From Suillus spraguei (Eukaryota; Basidiomycota; Agaricomycetes; Boletales; Suillaceae): DNA of 64,000 nt. A program made the translations under genes and the position numbers. The first letter of the stretch is position 1. Each line of letters begins with the position of its first letter. A model generated the notes under the pieces. It saw only the letters and a list, made by a program, of their open reading frames with translations, had not been told where the DNA came from and made no database searches. Of the stretch, positions 45,601 to 57,262 are shown piece after piece. The stretch is taken from positions 1-64,000 of the forward strand of contig JABCPU010000193.1 in assembly GCA_016800925.1 (NCBI GenBank), in the 5' to 3' direction.

Positions 45601-45984
45601 CAGCAATCATATTTCATTGTATCCGTATGCCTGTAAACTACATTATTGTAGCAACCCAATATCCGTAGATCTGGCGCCCTCTGGGATGATGCAGCAAATA
45701 TGGTGATGTCAGCAGATCTGGTTCAATCTAGCATGAGCACAATCTGCGACAATGGTGCACAATCACACATTTGCACAAGACAATTTCACGCAACCTCAGC
45801 CACTCTCAGAACAAGTGGGTTTTCACTGGGGTTCGTCGTTAACGTTCAACGTCAACTATAGGACCTTCTATATTTGGACTCCAACTTATTTTTATGTAAT
45901 TATCTTCACTGGACCTGGCAGGCTGCCGCCGGAACGTTCCAACTAGCTTCAACTAACCTCTCGTCGCTCCTTTCAATTCAAACT

Positions 45985-46643
45985 ATGGCAGATGTTACCG
46001 TGCTCGTTTCACCGACTCCACTCTATGCAAGACCTCAGTCCGCGCTTGGTTTCAGCCTGAATCTTGCTCGCCGCAGCCAGCCTGAATTCGCATCACCAGT
46101 AATGGTTACTCTTGAGACTGCAGATCCTTCGACAGCACCATCTTCGCCCGTCGAAGTGCTAACTTTTGACGAAGCTTTACTTTTACCCCCAAAACGTTCA
46201 CCTAGAGGGCACCGAAACCAGTCAAGCACTTCCCGTTCGCAGTCTGCCCCACCCAAGCAGGCTTCTATCTCTGAACCCGTCAAGGCTCCCTCACTACGCG
46301 TATTTTCCACGTTTCCAGCTGCATCTACACATACGCGCGAGCTGCCGCGTCCAGCACCCCCTCTCTGTGAGTCTTTTCTTCATATTTACTTCTTTTTGAT
46401 ATCAATCCCTGTCGCACAGTCCGCCCAAGGACTTTTTGGCGCAAGACAAAGCGTTCAGGTGTTACAGGCGCATCCTATTCTCCCGCTTCTCATCTAGTTC
46501 GACGGGCCACCTTCCTTGCTGCCGGCCTTTCCCTTGACACACCTGCCGCTGATCTCAGCGCCCTTGGCGTAGAAAGTCGCGTCTCGGTTCTTGTCCTCGG
46601 TCCAGATCATATATTGCAACTGTATCCCAGCGTTAGATGGTGA
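45985..46643 (+). CDS. Hypothetical protein, 201 aa, two exons
   Basis: Exons 45985-46366 and 46420-46643 with a 53-bp GT-AG intron give 606 nt in frame. The product starts MADVTVLVSPTPLYARP and is rich in Ser, Pro and Ala in the first two thirds. It then has a basic patch (RTFWRKTKRSG) and a compact end (HLVRRATFLAAGLSLDTPA, VLVLGPDHILQLYPSVRW). I do not recognise the family; no signal peptide or membrane segment is seen. The stop (46641-46643) is six bases before the ATG of the next gene, which is unusually close. An alternative is that GTGAG at 46640 is a splice donor and both are one gene, but the acceptors I tried break the frame or give a very short intron. Confidence 0.55.
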
Positions 46644-46649
46644 GCGTGC

Positions 46650-48713
46650 ATGATGGGAAATAAATATGCTACACAGTCGAGCGGAGGTGGGACTTTGACC
46701 AATTGGAATATTAATTACGTGTATGCATTCGAACGTCAGGACGATGGTCTCACCTCATCGTCGTATCTCCTTTCTTCTACACCTCTGGATTCAAACCCTA
46801 CAGACGACCCTACCTCTGTTGTTACCCCCGCATCCACTGAGGCAAGCGCAACATCTACCGTCATTTCTATCACCGCCCTTCCTCCTCTCAATACGACTCT
46901 GCCTCATGATGTCACAAAAGTTCCCTACCACCAGCACCTTGATGTCATCTTTCTAGCGCCGCTCTTTGCAGTGTTGGGCATTATACTTGGGGTGGGCGCT
47001 GTGAGTCTGTGGTGGAAGTTCCGGCAAATTGGTAATGCGAGTCTTGGTGTGTGTGGATTAGGTAACAGGAAGACCGGCGACGGGAGTAGGATTAATCTTG
47101 AACCTGGTCCAGCTTATGCACCCGCGCCCCATGACGAGGGCGATGGTGGTGTTGACGATGCAGAAGGCCCTGGACCGTACTCAACTCGCGACCAAAGCAT
47201 GGAAGAAGTTACGCTCTTTGCGGCGGGCACACCCAGCAAAAATACGGTACACGGCACGCGGTACCTCTTCCCCACGCACATGCATAATCTCACCACCAGC
47301 AATAATGCTGTGACCAAACCTCTCTGTACACCATTCCTTATAGGTGCCAGTCAGTTCAGCTTAGCTGGAACTGGGGGCTCTGATCATGGTGACCCGTTCA
47401 CGTGGACGCATAGTGCTTCTTCTCGTTCATATGATGCAGAAAGAGCAGAGGCAGGTCAGTCTCGCCGCAGCATGTTTCAAAGAATCTTAAATCGCTCGAC
47501 CTCGGTCAATGGCAGACAATATGCTGCGGTCAGGACGCACGATTCCTCCCCAAGTAACTATCCTCGCTTCAACTCAATCTCCAATTTAGCTCCAAACATC
47601 GGCCCCACAAATACTGTGGACAGTACGACTCCTCATGGAGGAAGGAGCAGCGCGGTGGATGTTCTGCTGCGCTCAGTCGGAGGAGGTGTAGGAGGGGAGG
47701 TGCAACGGCCTGTGAGGGCATGGTTGGAAACATCTGAAGAGGCGGTTGAGACCAGATATGGGGACGGAAAGTCCCGCAAATATAAGGCTACTGGCGACCA
47801 ATATACTGGCCATGCAGGCATGACAGAAACTCCACGGACCCCCGTCCCGAAGGTTAGTCAATTCTGGACGCCTCGTCGGAAAAACAAAGCCGTGCCGCTA
47901 CTTTCATCTTCCTCCCCGGCTAAACCTTCTTCATCCACATCGTGCATTGGAAGATCTCCTTCACAAAGCCCGCGATCCCCATCACCGATGCCACGATCGG
48001 CTGTATCCACTTCGACGTATGAAGGACTATCGAAAGAGCGTAAGCAGCAAGACTTCCTCGAGAAAGGAGCGGAATTCGTGCCCAAATCGCTGGAGCGCAA
48101 CACATCGGTTCCGCAAATCGATTCTTCTGTCCTCCCACGTAGCCCCCCATTTCTGATGTCTCCTCCCCTCGAAGCCGCACTGCTCTTTACCTCTACCTCG
48201 TATGGTGCGCTCAGTTTCGCTACGCTTGCGAATTTAAGCCCGAAGTTGGTCTCCCGTTCTCCATCAACGTCCAAAGCAAAGGTTTTTGCAGGGGCCTATG
48301 ACACCCCCTTGAGCTCAAAGACCAAGTCGAAGGTCAATCTGGGATCGCAAAAAGATTCAAATGCAAATCAGAGTACATACGTTACTTCCCCTGACATTTC
48401 GCTTTTCCCGCTCCCTTCTTCTGCAAAGAAACTCAAGAAACGCAAGAGTCAGAGTAGATCCAGGAAAGGGAAGCGGAAAGAGACGAATAGAGGGACTGAG
48501 ACATCACCGATGCTCCCGTTCCCTTCATATCCTGACTACCTCGTGCATGCAGGACAGAGGACCTCTGTTTCAATGACTCTCGCCTCGAGCACTTCGCAAC
48601 CCACGATCTCGCCCACACCTACTATGCTTGCGATTCTTGCTGCGGCCCAGAGCTTGGAGCGCGTGAACGAGATCTTGGCGAGAGGCTATAGTGAACGAGC
48701 CCTTGTTCGGTGA
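46650..48713 (+). CDS. Single-pass membrane protein with long disordered tail, 687 aa
   Basis: One open frame of 687 codons. Residues 1-97 are Ser/Thr-rich (TSSSYLLSSTPL, TSVVTPASTEASATSTV) and probably lie outside the cell or in the lumen. One membrane helix at about 98-121 (HLDVIFLAPLFAVLGIILGVGAV...) is followed by WWKFR, so the rest is likely cytoplasmic. The tail is Ser/Pro/Arg-rich with basic stretches (KKLKKRKSQSRSRKGKRKE) and ends with a more ordered PTMLAILAAAQSLERVNEIL. The layout resembles fungal cell-wall sensor-like proteins, but no WSC domain or signal peptide is seen. The true start may lie in an upstream exon. Function unknown. Confidence 0.7.
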   Translation: MMGNKYATQSSGGGTLTNWNINYVYAFERQDDGLTSSSYLLSSTPLDSNPTDDPTSVVTPASTEASATSTVISITALPPLNTTLPHDVTKVPYHQHLDVIFLAPLFAVLGIILGVGAVSLWWKFRQIGNASLGVCGLGNRKTGDGSRINLEPGPAYAPAPHDEGDGGVDDAEGPGPYSTRDQSMEEVTLFAAGTPSKNTVHGTRYLFPTHMHNLTTSNNAVTKPLCTPFLIGASQFSLAGTGGSDHGDPFTWTHSASSRSYDAERAEAGQSRRSMFQRILNRSTSVNGRQYAAVRTHDSSPSNYPRFNSISNLAPNIGPTNTVDSTTPHGGRSSAVDVLLRSVGGGVGGEVQRPVRAWLETSEEAVETRYGDGKSRKYKATGDQYTGHAGMTETPRTPVPKVSQFWTPRRKNKAVPLLSSSSPAKPSSSTSCIGRSPSQSPRSPSPMPRSAVSTSTYEGLSKERKQQDFLEKGAEFVPKSLERNTSVPQIDSSVLPRSPPFLMSPPLEAALLFTSTSYGALSFATLANLSPKLVSRSPSTSKAKVFAGAYDTPLSSKTKSKVNLGSQKDSNANQSTYVTSPDISLFPLPSSAKKLKKRKSQSRSRKGKRKETNRGTETSPMLPFPSYPDYLVHAGQRTSVSMTLASSTSQPTISPTPTMLAILAAAQSLERVNEILARGYSERALVR

Positions 48714-49268
48714 GGACATGAATGGCGATGAGAGGAAGGAAGTTGAGAATGGGGATTGTCGTTACGGGTATCGAGAAGAGCTCGGGACGATACATGCATG
48801 ATGTATGAATTGTATCTATTTTTGTGCTCTTCGTTCAATCTCTTGTCGATTCGGCATATAGCAGCCCGTAATACGATGCCCTACGGCATTTGACGAAGAG
48901 AATAAGATCATGGCGGGTAACCTGGTTCCTCAACATACCGATCTATAGACCCTAATCGTGTTGGTACGGGAGTGAATTAGGATATGACGAAGAATGCTTG
49001 TATGTATTCAAGGGATGCAACGTCCATGTATAGTAAATAGATACAGCGCCCGAGCCAATCATCGAGATGCGCAAGTATTACCGCCACAGCAATGTGATAG
49101 GGTAGTTATGGTGCCAGGGCATGGAGCTCGTATAAACAGCAGTTTGCCTCGGCCCCTGTAAGTCATTCTTCACAATATCATTCATACCTATACACCTTTC
49201 GCTAAATTCAAGCAGCCGCATCACGATAAACTGGCCAGTCTTGCCTGCCAAGAAATTTTGATGCCTAC
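48714..49268. other. Intergenic, convergent 3' ends
   Basis: No gene recognised. It contains the 3' flanks of the membrane-protein gene and of the minus-strand paralogue. Confidence 0.6.
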
Positions 49269-51538
49269 TTAACAATACCTATTTCCTGTGTGTTTTAGCT
49301 CTTGTAAAAGATTGACTTCCAACATCCCAGCGGAACGAAGAACATCTTCTCTTGGACATCCACCTCCCTCATGAGGTCTTTCAGCACTCGAAGACGGTTT
49401 GTCAACCAGATGATCTGGAGAACGCCAGTACTATATATGGGTGTCTTGCTTTTCTGCCGATGCATACCCCCTGGCATGTAGATCGAGAGGATCAACATAA
49501 TCAACGAAGTAGACAATGCAACTACCAACTGTATCTCGTCAGTAAAGCCTGGTCAAGTCAGTTTGCAATTGAGGTCTTACAGGCCACAAGTTAATCTGAA
49601 ACGTAGGTTGGCAAAATTGAATGTTCTGTATGATGAAGTACCTACGTTGAGACGCCACTTTGTGACCTGTCGAGAAATGACAGAACTACCTCGTGTTGGG
49701 TCGAAGCCACCAGCATTGGAGCCAAGTTTTGCACCTGTATCGTCTTTAGTCTGTACACGTGAAACAAACCGTACCGTCCACAATGATGCGAAATCAAGAA
49801 CTAGATTCGAATGGTGACTACAGAGAACTCTACAGATATTTTGCTTGCTCATAAACTTAACCATTTCTTTATATACTGAGGGGGGTAGTTGTAGATGCCT
49901 CAATGGGTGCTACAGTCGGGAGAGATCCGCAGTTTGACTTGATATACAAATCAGCATAGCTAGATAAATAAACAAACAATGGAAAGACAAAAAAAAAAAA
50001 CATACTAACCATTTCTTATACAAGTTACCCATATTTACCGGATAATTGTTATACTCGCCTGCTCTTGGAAACGACCAGGTATCCCAAGTATCGTCTCCCT
50101 TGGGCGCTGTCCATACCTTCCAGTCTGAAGGAGGAGATAGAAATAGGGGCGGAAAGAGTGCCAGTAATTAACCCGTTCCCATATCGACTGTCGCCGTATG
50201 GCGTTCAACATACATGTTGCAAGCTATTAAATGCGTATCAAGCACAGTCGAGATGATCGGAGCTTGAGGACCATCTGTCGAGATCATTAACGAGTGGAGC
50301 TGGGTGGTAGTGCGAGCACATACCAGGTTGATATTCCCAGTTCATGTGTTGTACGGTTGCTGATTTTAGGGAATCATCGACGTCAATGGACATCATGAAT
50401 ACGATGGTAGACTAAAGGTGGCATGGGTTGCTCAGAGAGCCATGTAAGTAAAAAAAAAAGAAATATACATACTCCAGGAAAAATGAGAGACATGGATTCA
50501 CAGGCTGCCAACTGATCTTGATCTACTGAAATGTAAGATACAACTTCCCCAAGCGAGGAAGGAAATACCGACAGGGAGGTACCAGCCTGGCCAACCATTT
50601 CATGGTCTGCTGCCTGCCTGAAACTTGAGGGTCGACCACGTAGTTTCCAAATTGATTGGCATTCAACTCTGGGATGAAGCTAAAATCAGAATTACGGAGT
50701 AACCCACACTCCGCTCGGAAAGTAGTTGCATCTACAGTGGCATTTCCTATGACGCCATCTGCTTGAACAGTGTCGTACAGCGTTGCACCACTAAGTCCCG
50801 CGTTCAATGAACTGGTAAAATGACCCAGAGAAGGGACAATGGCGCTAATGGTGTGCCACTGAAGCCCCATCATGTCGACATCTGGGCCAGGCCAGTGAGA
50901 TAACGTTGTTGCCGACATGTTTGTCGCTGCGGTGAACGTCTGCAGCTGCAATATGGATGATGAAGCTACATGAAGCGCGAACACGCATCCCAAATAGGTG
51001 GTGATGGATACGATCCACCAAAATGATCCAGTGGTGCTTGATTGCTGCCAGAGACACTGCAATACAGAGCCAAGGCCAGTCCATGCGTTGACATTGTCAT
51101 GGAGGACGGTCAATTTTTGATGCTGAATCAAGTTTCGGTAGAGTGTTAGACGTTGCACCAGGTAAACGAGTATCACGCAATACAGCTTTATAGTATAAGT
51201 CAAGATCAATTTTAACGAACAATTAGCCTTACCGTATAAAAGGCCTGTGTCGATGCGCCAAATACCGATATCCATGCACCATAATCAGATATGACAAAGT
51301 GGTGCTCGACGGCAGAAATGCTCAGCGCCAAAAGAACAGGATGGAAAAGAACAAAAAATCCGTGCATAAACATACACAAAAATGGTAAAACCAAATTTAT
51401 CGATTTGTGAAGGCATGGACGTTGCCAAGTGTTTGTTAGTGAACTCGGGAGTCTCCTAGTTGGCTGCAATGAAACGGTGCCATGATTGTTCTGATGATAT
51501 TCCGTGTCCACGTTAGGGGCTTGGAGAGAAGAGAACAT
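49269..51538 (-). pseudogene. Multi-pass membrane protein, mushroom family, with nonsense and frameshift
   Basis: Paralogue of the gene at 52454-55012. First exon 51538-51233 starts MFSSLQAPNVDTEY; the second starts at 51185 (LYCVILVYLVQRLTLYRNL). Hydrophobic segments: VLPFLCMFMHGFFVLFHPVLL, KLYCVILVYLVQRL, SFWWIVSITTYLGCVFALH, and near the end VIVALSTSLIMLILSIYM. Between lies a large probably extracytoplasmic region (WPGPDVDMMGLQWHTISAIV, ATLYDTVQ, FRAECGLL). The C-terminal part has KLGSNAGGF, VTKWRLNV and GVLQIIWLTNRLRVLKDL. Breaks: TAA at 50168-50170, where the paralogue has CAA, and two extra bases near 49336-49352 that shift QE-DVLRSAGMLEVNLLQEL. This type of protein is common in Agaricomycetes and has no known function. 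Exon joins between 49600 and 50500 are only partly resolved. Confidence 0.6.
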
Positions 51539-52453
51539 GCCAAAGTTGTAGATAATATTAATCAAGTTATTACCATGGCACTTTTATGTGCCGTATGCTA
51601 GTGTGAGCTAATCTTACAGCTGTATGCGAAACTAATGGCAGTGGCATGTAATGTGCTACAGATATCAGTGCACGGCCATATAGAGATCAAAGATATCAGA
51701 TTGGAATCGAATCGCCCTTTCAGGAATCGTTCGACAAGTCTAAATTTGTATTTTTGTGATGAATTAAATACATGATACATCCAAATATATATATATATGA
51801 CGGAAAATCACAGATATTCTGGCCATACCTGCATGTACATTGTAGATGGACAGAAGAACTCACCTCTAAGCACTATGTATGAGAATCGGAGGTATTCCAT
51901 GTCAAACTTACTGTCAATTCAGGTTGAAGAACCGACTGGAAAATCGGAGTCTGAATCAAAGCCTGTTTGACTTCCACAGCATTGATAAACCAGATCTTCC
52001 CTCTGACGCTCATCAATCATCTCCGAGTCGATTACCATACTCCAACTTGAATGCTATGGTTTTACATCAACGATTTATTCTCGTCCGGTCTTAGTCTGTG
52101 TTACCATAATAATTCGCCGAGCCGCATAGTACGGATCGATGATCTGTAAATGCGTAAACCAGATCTTCCACTCATCCGAGTATCAATGATACTGCGATAG
52201 GCTATGGCTTTATATAAATGGTGAGGGATTCTGAACTCACACCCTCCCAATCAGAGCTTTGTCTTCATGTATAGGTTTTATGCTCTGCCGTACTTCCAAC
52301 TAGATCAGAAGTCAACAAAGTGTTGCAATCATGCCAAGACCCCTTGAAATTACCTCGGGCTCTGCCACTGCCATTGCTCCAAGCCTAGCCAAAGATAGGC
52401 GGTAGGATCGGAAATTTGAGGCGCAGTCCTAACTGTCTCTTATAGTAGTACAT
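51539..52453. other. Shared 5' region of divergent membrane-protein paralogues
   Basis: 915 bp between the starts of two paralogous genes that point away from each other, so it holds both promoters. A short AT microsatellite is at 51784-51798. Two imperfect direct copies of AAACCAGATCTTCC with flanks occur near 51986 and 52154. No gene seen. Confidence 0.6.
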
Positions 52454-55012
52454 ATGACTTTGTACGATGTCCTTTTACACCTCATGACCTCTCTCGCACT
52501 ACCCAATGTCTTCGCAAAGCAACAGCAGGATCTTGATGGCTTTCCTTTGCGCCCCATAGGTACCCATCACACATGTCCTATGGCGCTTGAACGAGCACAA
52601 ACGCACACTACATCGTCAGGTACTCTTACGCAACATAATATCAATTTTTTCACTCATAAACGATCGCAGATCACTCACCGGCAGTCATTAAACTGCAGCA
52701 GGAATCGCGGAGGCCAATGCTTGCCGTTATATGTACTCTTCTGCACATTATTTTTGTCCTCTTCCACGTTTTTATTCTTGCACTCAACATTTCGGGTATC
52801 GAGCACCATCTGGTCGTCCCATTGACATCAGGCAATGAAATTTGGGTCACTATATTGAGTACATCATCACAGGCGTTTTATGTGGTAAGGAATCATCACA
52901 TGTGTACTATTTTCTTGGACCGACGAACCATTCAGATCTATTGCACGATACTCCTTTACCTAATGCAACGATTGACATTCCTCAAGAACGTGACAGTACA
53001 CCAGACGGTGACCGCTCTTCATGACACAATGAGCGCGTGGAGTGGTCTTGGTTCTGCGCTCGAGTGTCTTTGGCGGCAATCAATAGTCCCTGCATCGTGG
53101 TGGAGCATATTATTCATAACGGCCTATCTCGCATGTGTTTCTTCCCTTCACGTGGTTTCATCGTCTATCATTCAATTGCAAACATTCAACTCTACCGTGG
53201 ATGCATCCGCTACAAAAATTTCTTACTGGCCTAGTCCAGACGTAAACATGACGGCAATGCAGTGGCAAACCATCAGTGCATTGGTTCCTACGTTAGGCCA
53301 ATTTGCTAATCTTCAGGACATGGGACTCCATGGCGCCACTCTATACGACATCATTCAGTCTATCGATACACCTGGTCGCGCCATCGTCAATGCATCATCG
53401 TTCAGAGCTAATTGTGGATTGGTTCCCAATTCCATCCTGAACTATTCTCCTGAAATTAACTCTGATAATTTTGGATATTTTACACTCGACCCGCAAATAT
53501 CGAAGCTTAATCATACCATGAAATTTAGAGCTAAACTTGTGCATCCATGTACGTGTTTTCTTCTGCTTTGTCCTAGAATATATTTATCCACCGTCTATTC
53601 TTAGACTCAGATGAGGTTACGATAAATCCTGTCATCTCCTCGTTCTTTCCAGGAGTATGTCCAATCTTTCTGAGATTTGAATATTTTACTAAGTAACTAT
53701 ATCATAGCCGACTATTGCTTTCATAGTCTCGACCGCTGTGAACTCGAGCAATTTACCCAGCGATCAAACAGTTCAACACGTGTATTAAGCATATCCTCCT
53801 CCAAAGTCCTTCAGAGGTAAGAGCTCAGGCTGAGTTACGCATGAATGTGATCTGAACACGATTATAGGCAGTCCCCAGCCTCCCCTGATTTATAGCATGT
53901 ACGACGTCCATATAGTGGCATGCACTATTGATGTTCAACCCCATGTCGCCACTGTTGATGTACAAACTGATCAACTACTGGACCTTTCCCCATTCCTTGG
54001 GCTGAATGCTTCTGGCGAATGGGAGGCATGGTCAGCGCCGGAAGAAGAACCGAAATGGGATATTATATTTGGTCGCCGCCATCAGCAAGTGCATTGTATC
54101 ATGAAAAATGGGTACGTTTTCTGTCATTGACGGATAGGTGTATGGTCCTCGGCACTTGATAGCTTGTTTCTCCTTTTGTAAGCGGGGCGCAGTATCCCGT
54201 TGGCTGGTGCATGAATCGAGACCAAGCATCATGTTATGGGTTATCCCTTTTAGAAATGTAATTTATGCACAGCTTGTAGTAACTTTCAGTCCTTGCTAAT
54301 CATCTTGTCAGATTTTTCATGCAACAGTTTGGGATAAATAACACCCTTTGGGACCCAGCGAAATCCACAGGCTTCTTTGTCCTGAACAGCCCTCCTCCAA
54401 TTCCGAAGAAAGTTCTCTGTAGCCGTGACCTGTTTGAATTGGCTTTATCGAGGGCCTATGCTACACTTCTATCGACAGGTATGTTGTGACTCCCAATTGA
54501 TTTGTGTAAAAAGGGTTAATCGACATACTGCGGCTAAAAAGGCGGACAGCTCGGTGCCGACGGTGGCGGGTTTGATCGGAAACATGAAAATACCATCATT
54601 TCACAGCAGGTTCTGCAATGGCACCTTGGTGTAAGGTCAGAATAATCTGATGGTGAATTTCATGGCTGACCAATAGATATCCAGATAAACTTAGGGCCCG
54701 TAGGGATCCTGTTATATGTGGGAATTATATGTCACTAACAAAAGGATCTAGCTTGCATTTGCGCTCACCTGTTCTCTGTTTATGTTAGCGTTATCGATGT
54801 GTCTAACGAACGGGGTGCATGGGCGGAACGATACAATGCCTATCAATAGCGCTGGCATTCTCCAAATCATCTGGCTTACGACGCGTTTCCGTGTACTAAC
54901 AGACCTTGTGAATGACGTCGAAGATCCGCAAGAAGATATCCTTCGTGCTGCTGGGATGGTCGATGTGAACCTACTGCAGGAGTTGAAGGACGTGCAAGTA
55001 GACGATTGTTAG
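52454..55012 (+). CDS. Multi-pass membrane protein, mushroom family, one in-frame stop
   Basis: Exons resolved: 52454-52619, 52670-52884, 52936-53548, 53605-53654, 53708-53816, 53868-54111. Further exons lie around 54310-54480 (QQFGINNTLWDPAKSTGFFV), 54543-54630 (QLGADGGGF, QQVLQWHLGV) and 54790-55012 (GILQIIWLTTRFRVLTDL to QVDDC). The start MTLYDVLLHL is followed by hydrophobic LAVICTLLHIIFVLFHVFIL, IYCTILLYLMQRL and WWSILFITAYLACVSSLHVV. A large extracytoplasmic part follows (YWPSPDVNMTAMQWQTISAL, ATLYDIIQS, SFRANCGLV). Several N-glycosylation-type NxS/T sites are present (NSTVDAS, NASSF). Exon 5 has an in-frame TAA at 53786-53788, so it may be a pseudogene, or the splice there differs from my reading. 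Function unknown; the paralogue lies head-to-head at 49269-51538. Confidence 0.6.
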
Positions 55013-55576
55013 CAGCGGCCAGCCATCCCTGTAGTCTTCTACCGCCGTCAGAAAGAATATGGGAGAGCTCCAAGACAGTCGTGATAATCTTGCAAATATC
55101 TTCCCAAGGCCATTAGATTTGAGATCTCATCAACCTATTAGCATAGGAACTTCAACATACATAAAATAAACCATTCTGAATCTACTCCAGGTGTTTCTAT
55201 GTCAAGAGAGCACCACCACAGCATACTATTCACGATTCATTAGTGAAGCGTGACAGTCAGGATCAGGAAATCACGCCTCGGCTTGGTTGAGTCTCCCATA
55301 ACAATATACTCAGAAAAATGACAAATACGGTAGAAAGGAATATAGAGGCCCTAATGAAATTCACCCGAGAGTCTGACGCTCGCTATGCTAGGACAAGAAG
55401 AGTTTATGTCTACTACGTAACTGAATGCAGGCCTCTAATCTCGCAGAAATTTAAAATCGTTAAGAAACATAGTCCAAGTAAATCAAGACTGCTGATCTAA
55501 ACAATGCAACACTACTCAAACGACATGATAAAAGAAATCCACGCCCATACTGTCACCTATCCGCCTCACACTACAC
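55013..55576. other. Intergenic, convergent ends
   Basis: Between the plus-strand membrane gene and the minus-strand phosphatase-like gene. A 60-codon open frame (55318-55500) has no recognisable feature. Confidence 0.6.
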
Positions 55577-57262
55577 TCACGGCAAAAGTCTCCCCTTTTC
55601 GCTAACAACAAGCTACAGACCATATCCGTAAGTCAACAGAACACAGCGTAAATTAAAGCGACTCACCGCTTCAGGAATAGGAACATATGTACTCCGCTTG
55701 CGCTTGAACCACGACAGAGCAAACACGCCAAGGAGCATAAATGCTGAAAAGGCAGCGAATAGCATGTTCGTGCTCTCAGGAGCAGACGTGATACCAAAGT
55801 AGCCGCTATGGATTCCACACGCAGACTCCCATTGTTTCTGGCTCGAAATAGCAAAGTTCTAGAAATCATATTAGTGCGAACCAAACACGACATGCACGAA
55901 ACTTACCTCAAGGCGATACAAGAATTCCGTTACTGCAATGTCTCCCTTGTGACCGAAGATGGGATAAGTCTGGAAATCTTCGTTGGTCCCGTTCTTGAAC
56001 TTGATGCGAAGGAATTCGCGCAGTTCAGGTGGAGGTCCACGAAGAAGCTCAAAGGCAAGGGCGGATCCATAGTTTGCTGGAGTGATGCAAATATCGAATG
56101 GTTGTAAGGTTGCCTGAAGTAGAGCACTCACGAATAGCAGCGAGTTGAGGGTGCTCTTTGACCATGTCCAGCATGTGGAATAGCGAAATGAATGGCTGGT
56201 AAGTCGTCTCAAGGAGAAGTAATTTGAGGGGATCCTCGTCAAACGTGATGCGTTCAAGGGAGTGAAGAATGGTGTGAAGAATAGTACGACCAGCAACTAG
56301 GCAGAAGATTAGTTGCAAACCATACGAAGCTGTGATACGCACTATTTCCAATTCCACCCGTTTCCTCATCCGAGAAGATTGCGTTTTCGTGGTAGTTAGC
56401 ATATCCATGAGCCTGCTCAATCAAAGTCGGGGGAAGACGGTACGCATAGGTTTGGTTGTGCGTAAGCTGCGAGTTCATGAAGTCATAGATCTACATGAAA
56501 TATTACAACATTAAAATGATCATGAGAGTGCTGCGCGTTACATACATTCCACTGTCATAGATCAGCACGAGTAAGGACCAAAGAGAGGAGGACGTACAGC
56601 GTTTTCAAAGGTCGTAGGCCTCCCAAATACGTAGTCACGAACAGCGCCAAAGAAGTGTTCTGCAGATTTTCCTGTCTCCTGGAATCCCTTAGATGCATAC
56701 ACACTCTTGATGTGCTCCTCAAATGCCTATATACCACACGAATCAACCTTCCGTGGACCCCTAAAGGCACGTAACTTACCGGACACTCAGTCCAGGACTC
56801 GAGCGCGCGGTCAACGTTGCTCGGGGCCATTTCGACTGGAATGTACTGGTAACCCCCGAGTGGAGTGACAACCGTCGTGCCGTTAGCAAGCTCGATCAGG
56901 TTGTTTGAATTTGGCGGATAGAGTCCTTGCAGGACAGCTATGGCACTATCAAAGACCGAAGTGCCTTCCCCGCCAGCCTTGGCATGCACAACCACTTGAT
57001 CGTTCTGCACGAGGTCAGCATTGATGGCTTGGATGTGTGACGGGGAAGATGGGTTTAGGTACGTGGATCTCAAATGGCAGCCAAGCTGGTATGATTGTAC
57101 CTAAAGTCGTGTATTAGGTAGGGTGCGCGGAGAATGGGGTAGACATACAGCGCCGAGAGGTGTAGACTCAGTGTATGAGGGCTCGTAGGTATACGGATCT
57201 TGGTAAAGCTCCGTACGGTCGCCGTTGCGGGCGATGATAAGGACACCATGAACATCAGGCAT
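55577..57262 (-). CDS. Histidine-phosphatase-superfamily protein, membrane-anchored, 426 aa, RNG instead of RHG
   Basis: Exons on the minus strand: 57262-57149, 57100-56780, 56726-56598, 56551-56546, 56490-56343, 56296-56132, 56076-55907, 55858-55667, 55612-55577 (1281 nt, frame kept; introns 46-55 bp). The fourth exon is only 6 nt (Trp-Asn). The N-terminus MPDVHGVLIIARNGDRTELY aligns with the phosphatase catalytic motif RHGxR, but has Asn (residue 13) where the phospho-acceptor His should be. Later motifs: LGAVQSYQLG, GTSVFDSAIAVLQGLYPP, YDFMNSQLTHNQTYAYRLPP, GIGNIAGRTILH, NYGSALAFELLRGPPP and FGHKGDIAVTEFLYRLE (the HD-type second motif region). One membrane helix near the C-terminus (MLFAAFSAFMLLGVFALSWF) is followed by KRKR. 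Relatives are acid-phosphatase-like proteins. The substrate is unknown, and without the His it may be inactive or use another role. Confidence 0.82.

Noticed and set aside
47858..48274. 138-codon minus-strand open frame
   Set aside because: Antisense to the 687-codon membrane-protein frame; it shows no domain.
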